A stretch of 64,000 bases of DNA, taken from assembly GCA_030605665.1 (NCBI GenBank), contig JAUWHW010000061.1, forward strand, positions 1 through 64,000, read 5' to 3'. Made by a program: the position numbers and the translations under genes. This DNA comes from Dehalococcoidia bacterium. Its GTDB lineage: Bacteria > Chloroflexota > Dehalococcoidia > GIF9 > AB-539-J10. Positions 53,645 to 61,312 of this stretch are shown here, one piece after another; position 1 is the stretch's first letter; each line of letters begins with the position of its first letter. The notes beneath the pieces are model-generated. The model was not told where the DNA came from and did not search any database. It saw only the letters and a program-made list of their open reading frames with translations.

Positions 53645-53706
53645 TCGGATAGCTCGAGAAAGGCCTCGTATAACGGCAAATTACCAATGATGGAGGTGCC
53701 AATAAA

Positions 53707-54459
53707 ATGAGAACTAGCCTCAAGGTCAGTGTTGTTCTTATAGTGATGGTGTTGCCATTGCTGGCTTTCCCAATTACTGGTTGTGCACCAGAACCATCGC
53801 CTCCAAGCGAGCCATCCCTTCCACCCGAGCTTATTAGCTTGGAGGTTCTAGATACTTTAGGAATAGCGAAATTCGATACACAAGCAACAGAATACATAAC
53901 CAACTACGTCGAATTGCTTCCGCCTGAAGGCCTACTCGATACAAGTACGAAACAGAAGTTGCGCGAAACCCTCATCTTGGATGCATTCGAGGCTGCCCTG
54001 GTGTCGCAGGCGACATCACTTCGGTGGGACCCGGCTCATCCTGTTCACGTTGGACTGGAGCATGCAAGGCAAGCAGTAGCGCAAGCAGCCACCGATACAG
54101 AAGGAACAGGTGCGTTCTGTGGTGAAGCTGAGAGTATTAGGCGAGGCAAATTGGAAGGCAAATTCGTGTTCTTCTACACTGCGGACTATCTCAAGTATGG
54201 AGCAAGTGACTTAACACCAGATGATATCAGCAGCAGTCCTCATACAGTGATTAAGACTTTTTATTCGCCATTTCTGGAAGATAAGCGTCTCATTGAGCTA
54301 ATGGGACTCGACTCAGCGGCTGTACCCCTCCAAAGCTTTGCTTGGAAGATGAAAATCGACATTGTGGCGGGCAGGAGTGCTGAAGAACTCATACAGTGGT
54401 ATGAATCTAGCGGCTTTGAACAAACGATCATGGCTTGGCCTGCACTACCGTCTCAATGA
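53707..54459 (+). CDS. Lipoprotein of unknown function
   Basis: 250 residues with a lipoprotein signal ending in ITGC (Cys26) and a Pro/Ser-rich linker. The mature domain is helical with FVFFYTADYLKYG and RLIELMGLDSAAVPLQSF segments. No known domain. A GGAGGTG ribosome-binding site precedes the ATG. Confidence 0.65.
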   Translation: MRTSLKVSVVLIVMVLPLLAFPITGCAPEPSPPSEPSLPPELISLEVLDTLGIAKFDTQATEYITNYVELLPPEGLLDTSTKQKLRETLILDAFEAALVSQATSLRWDPAHPVHVGLEHARQAVAQAATDTEGTGAFCGEAESIRRGKLEGKFVFFYTADYLKYGASDLTPDDISSSPHTVIKTFYSPFLEDKRLIELMGLDSAAVPLQSFAWKMKIDIVAGRSAEELIQWYESSGFEQTIMAWPALPSQ

Positions 54460-54734
54460 GCGGCCTCGAGACGATGGTGTAGCCTCAATACGCAGCCCGC
54501 CGTAAAGGTGTAAATTGTCAACAGCGCGAATAGCTTTCATGATAGGTTTTTCTTTTCTGACATCAGTAATCATTTATGAGCGTGGTAAGAGGCTTCTCTT
54601 GAAATCAAGCTTGGAAGCACCAGAGACGGCCAACAGCCGGGGTAACCCCTACAGGTTTACGCATGTGGCGATAGAGAACAAACTCTTGTTTTGTTAGCCA
54701 GCTTCACAAAAGTCCAAACTGTGTAACCAATAAA

Positions 54735-54818
54735 GAGGCCGGGTATCCATGCATGGGTGCCCAGCCTCTCCACGGAGAATAAAAAATAGGGTCGTGGAGC
54801 TAAAATCCACGCCCCTAT
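54735..54818. terminator. Two hairpins ending the leftward array
   Basis: The first (54,735-54,768) is an imperfect stem GAGGC-GGGTATCCATG / CATGGGTGCCC-GCCTC. The second (54,786-54,818) pairs ATAGGG-CGTGGA with TCCACG-CCCTAT and, read leftward, is followed by TTTTTT, a typical terminator just after the stop at 54,823. Confidence 0.75.
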
Positions 54819-54822
54819 GTTA

Positions 54823-55302
54823 TTAGACACCTAGTTTAAGCTGCTGCGGTGCCTTGGCTTCTGCCTCTGCCTTGGCCTGTGCTCTCTCTGCCCTTCGTTT
54901 CTCCTGCCTCGCCTTAACTCTATGCTGATATATCCAGTCCTTCAGCTCTTGGAGTTCTCGCATCTGCTCTGCATTGAGCGAATCTACCCTGATATCGTCT
55001 GGGATTTGGGCATTTTTGCCCCGAGCTGCTACTTTCCCGGCGACATAGAGGTAAATCTGCGTCCAATCGCTATCCATAGGAGCTTCAAGACTACGAGTAT
55101 AGAGATAAGCGCAAACCTCAGCATCGGTAGTTGTCGGTTTCTCACCTTTTAGAGCCTTCATATTCTGAGCTAGCCTTTCCAAGGTTATCTCGGACTTAAT
55201 CCAGTCTGGTAAGGTATCTTCCCAGCCACCAGGCCACACAATAATGGGATCCATCAGAGCACCAACGAGCTCATCTATTTGCTTATCTATTCGGTTGTTC
55301 AA
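54823..55302 (-). CDS. Hypothetical protein of the leftward array
   Basis: 159 residues from a TTG with AAGGAGG upstream. The body (LPDWIKSEITLERLAQNMKALKGEKPTTTDAEVCAYLYTRSLEAPMD) is helical, ending in an Ala/Glu/Lys coiled tail. The last gene before the terminator. Function unknown; the type is common in dehalococcoidial mobile elements. Confidence 0.6.
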   Translation of the reverse strand: MNNRIDKQIDELVGALMDPIIVWPGGWEDTLPDWIKSEITLERLAQNMKALKGEKPTTTDAEVCAYLYTRSLEAPMDSDWTQIYLYVAGKVAARGKNAQIPDDIRVDSLNAEQMRELQELKDWIYQHRVKARQEKRRAERAQAKAEAEAKAPQQLKLGV

Positions 55303-55305
55303 TCA

Positions 55306-55482
55306 TCACCTCCTTTTTATTTGCCTTTGGGTTATTCTCTCGACCTCAACGAAATGGCACATGTTGAAATTAAGGAGCTTAAGGCAGTCGTCACATACGT
55401 CACGACTCTTCTCTTGAATCCCATCGGTATAGGGAACACGAGTAGCCTTACTTACTTTCCTCTTACATTCCCAGCATTTCAT
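55306..55482 (-). CDS. Small CxxC...CxxC protein
   Basis: 58 residues with AAAGGAGGTGAG upstream; ends inside the ribosome-binding site of the next gene. KCWECKRKVSKATRVPYTDG ... VCDDCLKLLNF makes a probable zinc knuckle. Function unknown. Confidence 0.6.
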   Translation of the reverse strand: MKCWECKRKVSKATRVPYTDGIQEKSRDVCDDCLKLLNFNMCHFVEVERITQRQIKRR

Positions 55483-55508
55483 TGCTCACCTCCTTTCTGT
55501 GTTTATTT

Positions 55509-55523
55509 GGAGCGCACTTTCCC
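55509..55523 (-). promoter_or_regulatory. Leader hairpin, weak member of the array repeat
   Basis: GGGAAAGTGCGCTCC upstream of the 58-residue gene. The most diverged copy of the repeated leader: purine-rich stem start and an AAAGTG loop instead of AACTAT. Confidence 0.35.
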
Positions 55524-55539
55524 TTTCAAACTCGCTGAT

Positions 55540-55944
55540 TTAGCGTTGGGCCAATTCCCAAGCCAGTATCGGCAAAGTTGCCTGTTTGGGCTGCCTAGCT
55601 ATTGCGATAATGCTCCTGATACCTTCCGCTACACTCTTGCAATAAGCTGGGCCATACCACTTGTTGAAGTCTCGGTCACCTTCATACTTATCAGCCCAGT
55701 TGAGGTTATAGTCTAGGAGTTTTGAATACTCGCCAGTCTGTAACTTCTCTCTGAACTCATCCAGGTCTGCGTATTCACACTGGAAGCCGATAAGGTTGTA
55801 GTGAGCGATAAAGCCCATGTGGTCAATAATGAAGGTATAGGTCGGCTTATTGAGCTTGCCTATGTCTCCAGTTTTGAAAACCAGAGCCACATTCTGCTCT
55901 AAAGCGTTCACATTGCAAGGCTTCCATTCGCCCTCTTTTTGCAT
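55540..55944 (-). CDS. Hypothetical protein of the leftward array
   Basis: 134 residues with AAAGGAGGTGATACC upstream. Beta-rich N-terminus (VNALEQNVALVFKTGDIGKLNKPTYTFIIDHMGFIAHYNLIGF), then an acidic helical part ending in a Gln/Arg-rich tail. No domain recognised. Confidence 0.6.
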   Translation of the reverse strand: MQKEGEWKPCNVNALEQNVALVFKTGDIGKLNKPTYTFIIDHMGFIAHYNLIGFQCEYADLDEFREKLQTGEYSKLLDYNLNWADKYEGDRDFNKWYGPAYCKSVAEGIRSIIAIARQPKQATLPILAWELAQR

Positions 55945-55962
55945 GGTATCACCTCCTTTCTC

Positions 55963-55992
55963 GGGCGTAGTTTCCCTATCAAACTCGACCTC
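55963..55992 (-). promoter_or_regulatory. Repeated leader motif
   Basis: GAGGTCGA then ATAGGGAAACTACGCCC (GGG/CCC stem, AAACTACG loop), 17 bases before the ribosome-binding site of the 134-residue gene. One of the repeated leaders discussed under findings. Confidence 0.55.
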
Positions 55993-56025
55993 ATCGGCTA
56001 GATTAACGCGCTAGCCAGCGTTCTC

Positions 56026-56313
56026 CTACAGTTCTAAGCCTTGTTGCCTGCCAGCTTGCCTCTCGGCTACAATGGCGTCTTGTGGGATATCCTCCCGGAT
56101 TCTGGCTATGGCACTTCTTATGTCCTGGCTGCGATCGATGGTGTATATCAGGCGATGCAGGCGTTCGAGCATATACTGAGGCAGATTGGTTATACCCGTA
56201 GCCTTCCCTGCCTTAGCTTTAGCATCAGCAAGGAAAGGCTCTGCCTGGTTAAGCAGCTTCTCAACCTCGTCCATAGCCTCGGCGACTTGAAGAGCACTCC
56301 ATCTAATCGGCAT
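56026..56313 (-). CDS. Small helical protein of the leftward array
   Basis: 95 residues with AAAGGAGGTGAAC upstream. Helical (LQVAEAMDEVEKLLNQAEPFLADAKAKAG; YMLERLHRLIYTIDRSQDIRSAIARIRED) with a Gln-rich end. No recognised domain. Confidence 0.6.
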   Translation of the reverse strand: MPIRWSALQVAEAMDEVEKLLNQAEPFLADAKAKAGKATGITNLPQYMLERLHRLIYTIDRSQDIRSAIARIREDIPQDAIVAERQAGRQQGLEL

Positions 56314-56340
56314 AGTTCACCTCCTTTCCTTTGGATTTTG

Positions 56341-56383
56341 GGCAATAGTTAGCCTATGAAATAGGGGTGGCCACCCCTATTTC
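56341..56383 (-). promoter_or_regulatory. Leader motif preceded by a 24-base perfect palindrome
   Basis: GGCTAACTATTGCCC at 56,341-56,355 is a copy of the leader hairpin. Directly upstream, 56,360-56,383 is a perfect palindrome (12-base half AAATAGGGGTGG) covering the stop codon of the preceding gene, probably a terminator-like hairpin for that transcript. Confidence 0.55.
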
Positions 56384-56877
56384 TTCCGACCTAGGCTCAG
56401 CACCAAGCTGACAGAGCTCTTCGGCCTATACTGGTCAAGAGGGTATTCCCCCCAGCCGTTCCAGAAATCTATAAGGTAGTGGATATAGCTGCCATAGTCA
56501 TTTGTCCGCACATTCGAGAGCTGGTCAAGGAATACCCGCACATGCTGCTGCATTCCTTTCACTCTGACTCCGCTCCACAGCACTATGACACTGGGAGGGT
56601 CTCCACTCTGCGAATCCCAACGCCACCCTCGCTCCACTTGCAAGCGGCGAAGCAGCAAGTCATCAGCCCAAAAGTGGTTGTGTGCTCCCCAGCAAGAGGA
56701 AATTAGGATATCCTTTCCCTCAAGCTGAGCAAGGACTTCCTTGAGCTTTTGCCAAGCTTCCCTTCGCCTCTTTTTGAGAGACACCTGGGCGGAGTGCCTA
56801 CCTAGCCTTACCGTAGTCTTTTCCTCTATCTGGTAGTTTTGCCCTTCCTCTTTCTCAAATAGCCCGAGCTGCTGCAT
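56377..56877 (-). CDS. Hypothetical protein of the leftward array
   Basis: 166 residues with AAAAAGGAGGTAAA upstream. RKRREAWQKLKEVLAQLEGKDILISSCWGAHNHFWADDLLLRRLQVERGWRWDSQSG, then beta-rich VIVLWSGVRVKG. It could be a small DNA-binding or nuclease-like domain, but I cannot assign it. Confidence 0.6.
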   Translation of the reverse strand: MQQLGLFEKEEGQNYQIEEKTTVRLGRHSAQVSLKKRRREAWQKLKEVLAQLEGKDILISSCWGAHNHFWADDLLLRRLQVERGWRWDSQSGDPPSVIVLWSGVRVKGMQQHVRVFLDQLSNVRTNDYGSYIHYLIDFWNGWGEYPLDQYRPKSSVSLVLSLGRKK

Positions 56878-56893
56878 TTTTACCTCCTTTTTA

Positions 56894-56922
56894 GGTATAG
56901 TTGTCCTACCGATTTCGACCTT
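56894..56922 (-). promoter_or_regulatory. Repeated leader motif, best copy
   Basis: AAGGTCGAA, then GGTAGGACAACTATACC, which pairs as GGTA/TACC around an AACTA loop, then CTAAAAAGGAGGT running into the ATG at 56,877. Confidence 0.6.
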
Positions 56923-56940
56923 ATCGGTTCTGACCGGGCA

Positions 56941-57168
56941 TTAAAGACGCCCTGCCTCTTTCTTCTTTCCCCACCATTCCTCTAGGCTTAAACAATCGGT
57001 AAGGATATGGATATCCCCGCAGTCCACGGTTATGGCAGGAAAACCGCTTCGGTGCTCCTTGATTGAGACAGGAGTCCCTGATTTGTAGAGCTTATGAATC
57101 TCCTCATAGGTTTCCTCTTTTTCCAGGATTGGGGCTAACCTGATATCCTTCCGCTCTGGCTTAGGCAT
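56941..57168 (-). CDS. Small hypothetical protein of the leftward array
   Basis: 75 residues from ATG 57,168, with AAAGGAGGGAGG upstream. A longer frame from 57,231 would begin inside the conserved leader motif and is rejected. Beta-rich C-terminus with AITVDCGDIHILTDCLSLEEWW. Function unknown. Confidence 0.6.
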   Translation of the reverse strand: MPKPERKDIRLAPILEKEETYEEIHKLYKSGTPVSIKEHRSGFPAITVDCGDIHILTDCLSLEEWWGKKKEAGRL

Positions 57169-57225
57169 TTGACCTCCCTCCTTTCTTGGCAAGCCTCTCA
57201 CCTTGCCTAGTCCTCGCTGTTTTTT

Positions 57226-57255
57226 GGGCATAGTTCGCCTACCAGTTTTGACCTC
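57226..57255 (-). promoter_or_regulatory. Repeated leader motif
   Basis: GAGGTCAAAACT then GGTAGGCGAACTATGCCC, followed by an A-run. GGTA pairs with TGCC through one G-U pair, keeping the hairpin of the other copies. Confidence 0.6.
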
Positions 57256-57264
57256 AAACCGATT

Positions 57265-57462
57265 TCATCGCTTCTTCACATCGAGGACGCTCTCAATCTC
57301 TTTTTCTTCCAGGAAGAGCTTTTTAGCCATCATATTCCTGGGCAGCAGCTCATTCAGAAGCTCAAGGGCTTCATCGCTCTGGATATTCGCGTCGCCTAAG
57401 CCTTTGTTGCTTTTGAGCTCGCTTTCCAGATTGCTAGCGAAGTCTCCTAGGGTATAGAGCAT
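57265..57462 (-). CDS. Small acidic helical protein
   Basis: 65 residues from ATG 57,462, with AAAGGAGGTGATAA upstream. MLYTLGDFASNLESELKSN ... EALELLNELLPRNMMAKKLFLEEKE. No domain recognised. Confidence 0.55.
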   Translation of the reverse strand: MLYTLGDFASNLESELKSNKGLGDANIQSDEALELLNELLPRNMMAKKLFLEEKEIESVLDVKKR

Positions 57463-57490
57463 CTTTATCACCTCCTTTCGTTTGGATTTT

Positions 57491-57545
57491 GACAAAAAGA
57501 GAGGGTAGGTATTCCGCTAGTTTTCCCTACCCTCTAGCCTTCCCG
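57491..57545 (-). terminator. Rho-independent terminator inside the leftward array
   Basis: Read leftward, AGAGGGTAGG (57,536-57,545) pairs with CCTACCCTCT (57,500-57,509), followed by CTTTTTG. The loop carries GAAAACTAGCGG, similar to the leader motif. Confidence 0.75.
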
Positions 57546-57562
57546 TATTTGGGCTTATTCAA

Positions 57563-57772
57563 TTACCAGTCTAATTCCTGAATCGTAAAATCAATCGTCT
57601 CTCCGCTAAATGTTGTTACCTTCAGCACCTTTAAGAGCCTGCCTAGCTGTTTATCGGTCAACTCATCTTCCTCAAGTGGAATTACAATCACGGCAGCTTC
57701 GCCAGTCCCTAAAGGCTTCTCCCTCCAACCCATATAACATGTAAAATCTTTGTGTATTAAATCTTCCTGCAT
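57563..57772 (-). CDS. Small hypothetical protein of the leftward array
   Basis: 69 residues with GAAGGGGGTAGAA upstream. FTCYMGWREKPLGTGEAAVIVIPLEEDELTDKQLGRLLKVLKVTTFSG: a beta-strand-rich start then acidic helices. Its transcript ends at the terminator 57,491-57,545. Confidence 0.55.
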   Translation of the reverse strand: MQEDLIHKDFTCYMGWREKPLGTGEAAVIVIPLEEDELTDKQLGRLLKVLKVTTFSGETIDFTIQELDW

Positions 57773-57787
57773 TTCTACCCCCTTCTA

Positions 57788-57805
57788 GGTAATACTCTCC
57801 CTACC
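57788..57805 (-). promoter_or_regulatory. Repeated leader motif, variant
   Basis: GGTAGGGAGAGTATTACC pairs GGTA/TACC like the best copy but with AGAGTAT in the loop. It lies 15 bases upstream of the start of the 69-residue gene. Confidence 0.45.
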
Positions 57806-57823
57806 AAACTAGCCTACCTAAAG

Positions 57824-58018
57824 CTAGTTTGTCCCGCTCTTTGCTATTCTATCGGCTTCCGCTCTTATCTCCGTTGCAGTAGCACCGCTTGAGCTAAAGC
57901 AGGCTACTGGCTTGCCTTGATAGAGCAATCGCAAAGTATGGTCATCAGGTTCGTCAAGGCTAAAGCCTCGGCGTCGTTGCTCTATGGTCAAGACAGCTTG
58001 AAGGATACCTTTTAGCAC
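57824..58018 (-). CDS. Small hypothetical protein of the leftward array
   Basis: 64 residues from a GTG with AAAGGGGGTAAG upstream. RRRGFSLDEPDDHTLRLLYQGKPVACFSSSGATATEIRAEADRIA: a short beta hairpin then a helix, like small adaptor domains. Not recognised. Confidence 0.55.
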   Translation of the reverse strand: MLKGILQAVLTIEQRRRGFSLDEPDDHTLRLLYQGKPVACFSSSGATATEIRAEADRIAKSGTN

Positions 58019-58039
58019 TGCTTACCCCCTTTCTGCCTC

Positions 58040-58083
58040 TGAAAAAAAGAAAAAAAGGGGTCTCACTTGAGAACCCCTTTTTC
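58040..58083. terminator. Bidirectional terminator between clamp gene and small genes
   Basis: GGGGTCTC / GAGAACCCC stem flanked by A/T runs on both sides (AAAAAGAAAAAAAGGGG and CCCCTTTTTC). It should stop leftward transcripts from the clamp gene, so genes farther left need their own promoter or antitermination. Confidence 0.75.
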
Positions 58084-58117
58084 TCCGTGGCTCTTTTTTG
58101 TGGCTAAAGCGTTATAT

Positions 58118-59386
58118 TTAGGCTACGACTACAGCTTCACTCATATCGTCTACGGTTACAGGCTCTTCCACTACCTCTATAGGCTCTGTTACTTTATTGG
58201 CTACCGCTACCGCTTTGGCTTTTGCCTTCCGCTTCCGCTTTGCCTTGCCTTCGGTAGACTTGGCTTCGGCTTTCGCTTCTGGCTTTGCTTCGGCTTCAAG
58301 TTCGGATACCATCAAAGGCATCACCACACAACGATAACCGTCTACGGTAAAGAGCATTGGAGACTTGGCATCTACTAGCTTCATATCAGCTATACCGCTA
58401 CAGGCTTTCAAGGCTTGTATGAGGTATTTACCGTTAACCGCTATCTTGCCTTCCCCGCTTGTCTCCGCTGTTATCTCTGCTTTGCCTCTATCCTCTTTTG
58501 CCTCTATCGTTACCTTGTTATCGGTAATCGTTAGAATTAAAGCACGGTATAAAGGCTTTAGCTTGTCATCATACCAAACCGTTACAAGGCTTTGGATTGC
58601 CTTGATTGCCTCTTTAGTATCAAAGCTAGCTTGAGCACTAAATTCGTCAGGTATAACCTTGCCATAATCGGGATACTCCCCTTCTTGGCTTGGGTATTTA
58701 TACCTGACTAGCTCGGTATCAATGATGAGCGATTTGGCTAGCAAACCGCCTTCATCATCAGGCTTTTGCTCAAAGCTAACCTTAACCCTTTTGGCTTTGC
58801 GTAAGGCTGGGATTAAGCCTTTTAATTCACTTGCGTAAATCAAGGCTTCACCTTCACCATCCTCAAAGTCAAGGCTAACTTCACCAAGCACGTAGCCATC
58901 AGCACCCGTCAAGGTTAGTTTACTATCCTTGTGGTAAAATCTAACGGTTTGAAGGACTTTCCTTTGCTCATCGGTAGAGGTAAAAGGAACTACCCTTGAC
59001 AAGGCTTCGGCTAGCTCAGCACCGCCTAGGTTTGGCATAACAGCGTTTGACGGAGATATTCGGACTTGGCTAAAGGTTAAAGGCATTTTATCTTTTAGCC
59101 AAGCTCCGCTAGGCAAATAGCTTTGGTGGCTACCACATACTACCTTAACGCCTTTGACAGTAACCTGCTCACCGCTAGCGTTACCGTTAGCAGGCACAAC
59201 CTTAACGATGTTGCTACCCGCTAAAGCCTTCAGATAGGTAAAAAAGCCTCTGCGTCCTAGAGTAACATCGTCGTCAAACAATGTTACCCGCTCCGCTAAT
59301 ACTCTTGATAGAGCACTAACTAGAGCGTCCTTATGAGCTACAAAGCCATCACCCGAACGCTTGCCTACTATATTCACATACTCCAA
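58118..59386 (-). CDS. DnaN-like sliding clamp of the element
   Basis: 422 residues from a TTG with AAAGGGGGTGATGG upstream. Clamp features: GGAELAEALSRVVPFTSTDEQRKVLQTVRFYHKDSKLTLTGADGYVLGEVSL in the middle, and the C-terminal GKIAVNGKYLIQALKACSGIADMKLVDAKSPMLFTV ending in CVVMPLMV, which mirrors the DnaN C-terminal pocket region. The last 60 residues are an Ala/Lys/Glu repeat tail rich in KAKRKRKAKAK. An element-specific clamp would recruit polymerase to its own replication forks. The N-terminal domain is divergent. Confidence 0.72.
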   Translation of the reverse strand: MEYVNIVGKRSGDGFVAHKDALVSALSRVLAERVTLFDDDVTLGRRGFFTYLKALAGSNIVKVVPANGNASGEQVTVKGVKVVCGSHQSYLPSGAWLKDKMPLTFSQVRISPSNAVMPNLGGAELAEALSRVVPFTSTDEQRKVLQTVRFYHKDSKLTLTGADGYVLGEVSLDFEDGEGEALIYASELKGLIPALRKAKRVKVSFEQKPDDEGGLLAKSLIIDTELVRYKYPSQEGEYPDYGKVIPDEFSAQASFDTKEAIKAIQSLVTVWYDDKLKPLYRALILTITDNKVTIEAKEDRGKAEITAETSGEGKIAVNGKYLIQALKACSGIADMKLVDAKSPMLFTVDGYRCVVMPLMVSELEAEAKPEAKAEAKSTEGKAKRKRKAKAKAVAVANKVTEPIEVVEEPVTVDDMSEAVVVA

Positions 59387-59548
59387 TCCATCACCCCCTT
59401 TGTTTTAGATTTACCTAGCGAGCCTTGCTAGGCATTGACTAGAGCATAGGTAACAGACTTGAGCTGTAAGGTTACTTGAGAGCTGCTAACCGCTAGCCTC
59501 TCTTTCCCCTCTACTATATAAATGACAAAACGAGGTTAAAAGGTAACA

Positions 59549-60016
59549 TCAAAGCAAGGTTAGCTGTCGTTTGGCTAGCTCTTTTTGACGGTAACGGCTT
59601 AAATACATTTTATCTTTAGCGTTTAAGGGTATGCCCTTAAGCCTTTTACGAGCAATCTTAACTAGCCTTCCTGGACAGCCTCTAACCCAAGTTTTAGCGT
59701 CAAGCCAATCGGCTAAATCTATGGCTTTATCATCGGCTAGCGTCTGGTATAATTCTGTCTTGTTGCCTTCATCATCTTCTACTTCTTCGTTTAGGCTATA
59801 TAGGCTTGGCTGTCTTTTAAGGTTATGCCAATACTCCATAACTACATAGCTAGCGATTCGTAGCATTGATGGTTTGGTTAGAGGCTTGTCATCATTGTTA
59901 TCGGCTAGCTCAGCAAGCCTGACGATGATGTCCTGGCTTAAATCTTCTCTATCCTCAAACCTTGCCTTTACCTGGAAGCTATCCGCAATTTTAATATACG
60001 CTTGCCAATCTAACAT
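59549..60016 (-). CDS. Sigma-70-like protein (region 2 type)
   Basis: 155 residues from ATG 60,016, with AAAGGAGGTGG upstream. RFEDREDLSQDIIVRLAELADNN and SMLRIASYVVMEYWHNLKRQPSLYSLNEEV resemble the core-binding and promoter-melting helices of ECF-type sigma region 2; the C-terminus is basic, perhaps a degenerate region 4. First gene of the leftward array, driven by two tandem sigma70 promoters. It could redirect host polymerase to the array. Confidence 0.55.
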   Translation of the reverse strand: MLDWQAYIKIADSFQVKARFEDREDLSQDIIVRLAELADNNDDKPLTKPSMLRIASYVVMEYWHNLKRQPSLYSLNEEVEDDEGNKTELYQTLADDKAIDLADWLDAKTWVRGCPGRLVKIARKRLKGIPLNAKDKMYLSRYRQKELAKRQLTLL

Positions 60017-60096
60017 ATAGCCACCTCCTTTCAATTAGATTTGGCAAGCATCCAGGTGATAGCTATTACATATTCAATTTTTAAGGTGCTGGCTAC

Positions 60097-60156
60097 ATTG
60101 TAATTTACAATAGAGCCTTTTGTCAAATTATAAAAAATAGCTATTTTATCTGTCAA
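60097..60156 (-). promoter_or_regulatory. Two tandem sigma70 promoters for the leftward array
   Basis: Distal: TTGACA (60,151-60,156), 18 bases, TATAAT (60,127-60,132). Proximal: TTGACA (60,121-60,126), 18 bases, TACAAT (60,097-60,102). The second -35 directly abuts the first -10. Both fire leftward into the sigma-like gene. Confidence 0.75.
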
Positions 60157-60203
60157 GCCATACTCAAATCTATATCAATAAATTTCAGAAAATTTTGAAA
60201 ATT

Positions 60204-60560
60204 TTAGCTTTTTAGCTTGTAATAATGTCGCTCAGGTAACTGGCTAAAACCTTTGAATTGATTATTCAACCCAGTCGTCGGCTCAGTCCTGGTGAGTTCT
60301 ACCAGACCTTCCCTGGCTATTTCCCACACTTTCATTTGAAAGGAGTGATAGCAGGGACTATGATACCGCCTTACTCGCAAGCTACGCTTCCCCATCACTA
60401 CCCTATCGGGGTTGCTCTCGGCAAGCCTCTTTAGTTCCTCTTTATATGCCCGGTGCATCTCGGCAATATAGGCTTCGCCATGGTCCGCAAGGTAGTCCAG
60501 GATAAACACCCTGACGCTGATTGGCTTCCTAAAGCCTCCACGCCTTCTCTCAATCTCCAT
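60204..60560 (-). CDS. Winged-helix-like hypothetical protein
   Basis: 118 residues. RVFILDYLADHGEAYIAEMHRAYKEELKRLAE and KVWEIAREGLVELTRTEPTTG fit a small winged helix. It overlaps the tyrosine recombinase gene upstream by 11 bases, so it may act as its accessory or regulatory factor. Confidence 0.6.
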   Translation of the reverse strand: MEIERRRGGFRKPISVRVFILDYLADHGEAYIAEMHRAYKEELKRLAESNPDRVVMGKRSLRVRRYHSPCYHSFQMKVWEIAREGLVELTRTEPTTGLNNQFKGFSQLPERHYYKLKS

Positions 60561-61245
60561 CTTTGAAGACCTCTTTGTATACCTTCTCTACTCGGTGAAC
60601 ATCCAACTTGAGATACCTGGCCGTCGTGTCAAATCGCATATGCCCGAGCTGCTCTTGGAGGGCTTTCTGGGCCTCAGGGTCATCTTTTGCATCTAGCCAG
60701 TAGATGGCAAAGGCATCGCGGAGCTTATGTGGGCTTACATAATGTCGCTCCCCCGTTCCTGACTCCGGATTAAGGAGTATCTTGCCTCCTAAGCCTGCTG
60801 TTTCTGCTGCCTCTTTCAGGATCTGATTAACCCTTTGCCTAGTTAAAGGAATGAGCCTGTCATCAGTGCTTCTTCTCTTCTTCAGGTATTCCTTTATGAG
60901 CTTGAAGGTTTCCCTATCCAGTGGGATCAGCCTTTGTCTTCTCACCTCTTTGGGCTCTGTTTCTGTGAGCTCAGTGCCACAATAAGGACAGAATCTACTT
61001 TTTCTTCCCACCTTTTTCTCACAACCAGGGCATTGCATACGGGGGAGCCTTTTAAGATGGTCGATCAGGATAAGGCCCCTCTTGAAGTCGATATTAGCTG
61101 CCTTTAGTGTGCACAGTTCGGAGACACGGCAGCCGGTCCTGAAAAGAAACCGGATGATAAGCTTATCCCGCAGAGTGGGTGCTGCCTGGATCAGGCTCTC
61201 AACTTCCCCTGGCTCCAGGTAGGTCTTTAATGATTGGTTTTCCAT
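60550..61245 (-). CDS. Tyrosine recombinase with inserted zinc ribbon
   Basis: 231 residues from ATG 61,245. XerD-like catalytic domain without the full N-terminal arm: Arg40 (RTGCRVSEL), His173/Arg176 (HKLRDAF), His202 (LGHMRF) and Tyr211 (TARYL). Between them, in the beta-hairpin that normally carries the catalytic Lys, sits a zinc ribbon (CPGC at 72-75, CPYC at 86-89). It is probably active, but with a modified DNA-binding hairpin. Divergent from the 61,313 gene. Confidence 0.85.
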   Translation of the reverse strand: MENQSLKTYLEPGEVESLIQAAPTLRDKLIIRFLFRTGCRVSELCTLKAANIDFKRGLILIDHLKRLPRMQCPGCEKKVGRKSRFCPYCGTELTETEPKEVRRQRLIPLDRETFKLIKEYLKKRRSTDDRLIPLTRQRVNQILKEAAETAGLGGKILLNPESGTGERHYVSPHKLRDAFAIYWLDAKDDPEAQKALQEQLGHMRFDTTARYLKLDVHRVEKVYKEVFKDGD

Positions 61246-61268
61246 AGACTTGCTTGACAATTTAGAAT

Positions 61269-61297
61269 ATGGTAAAATAACTCCGTAAGAATGTCAA
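61269..61297 (-). promoter_or_regulatory. Promoter of the tyrosine recombinase
   Basis: TTGACA (61,292-61,297), 17 bases, TACCAT (61,269-61,274). The same two boxes and spacing recur before the RHH gene at 63,120. Confidence 0.6.
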
Positions 61298-61312
61298 ACT
61301 TGGGGAGGCGAA

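Noticed and set aside
54515..54697. 60-residue plus-strand frame after the lipoprotein gene
   Set aside because: It starts without a ribosome-binding site and has no conserved pattern beyond one hydrophobic stretch.
57169..57231. Upstream extension of the 75-residue gene (start at 57,231)
   Set aside because: The ATG there is part of the conserved leader hairpin; the strong ribosome-binding site is just before 57,168.
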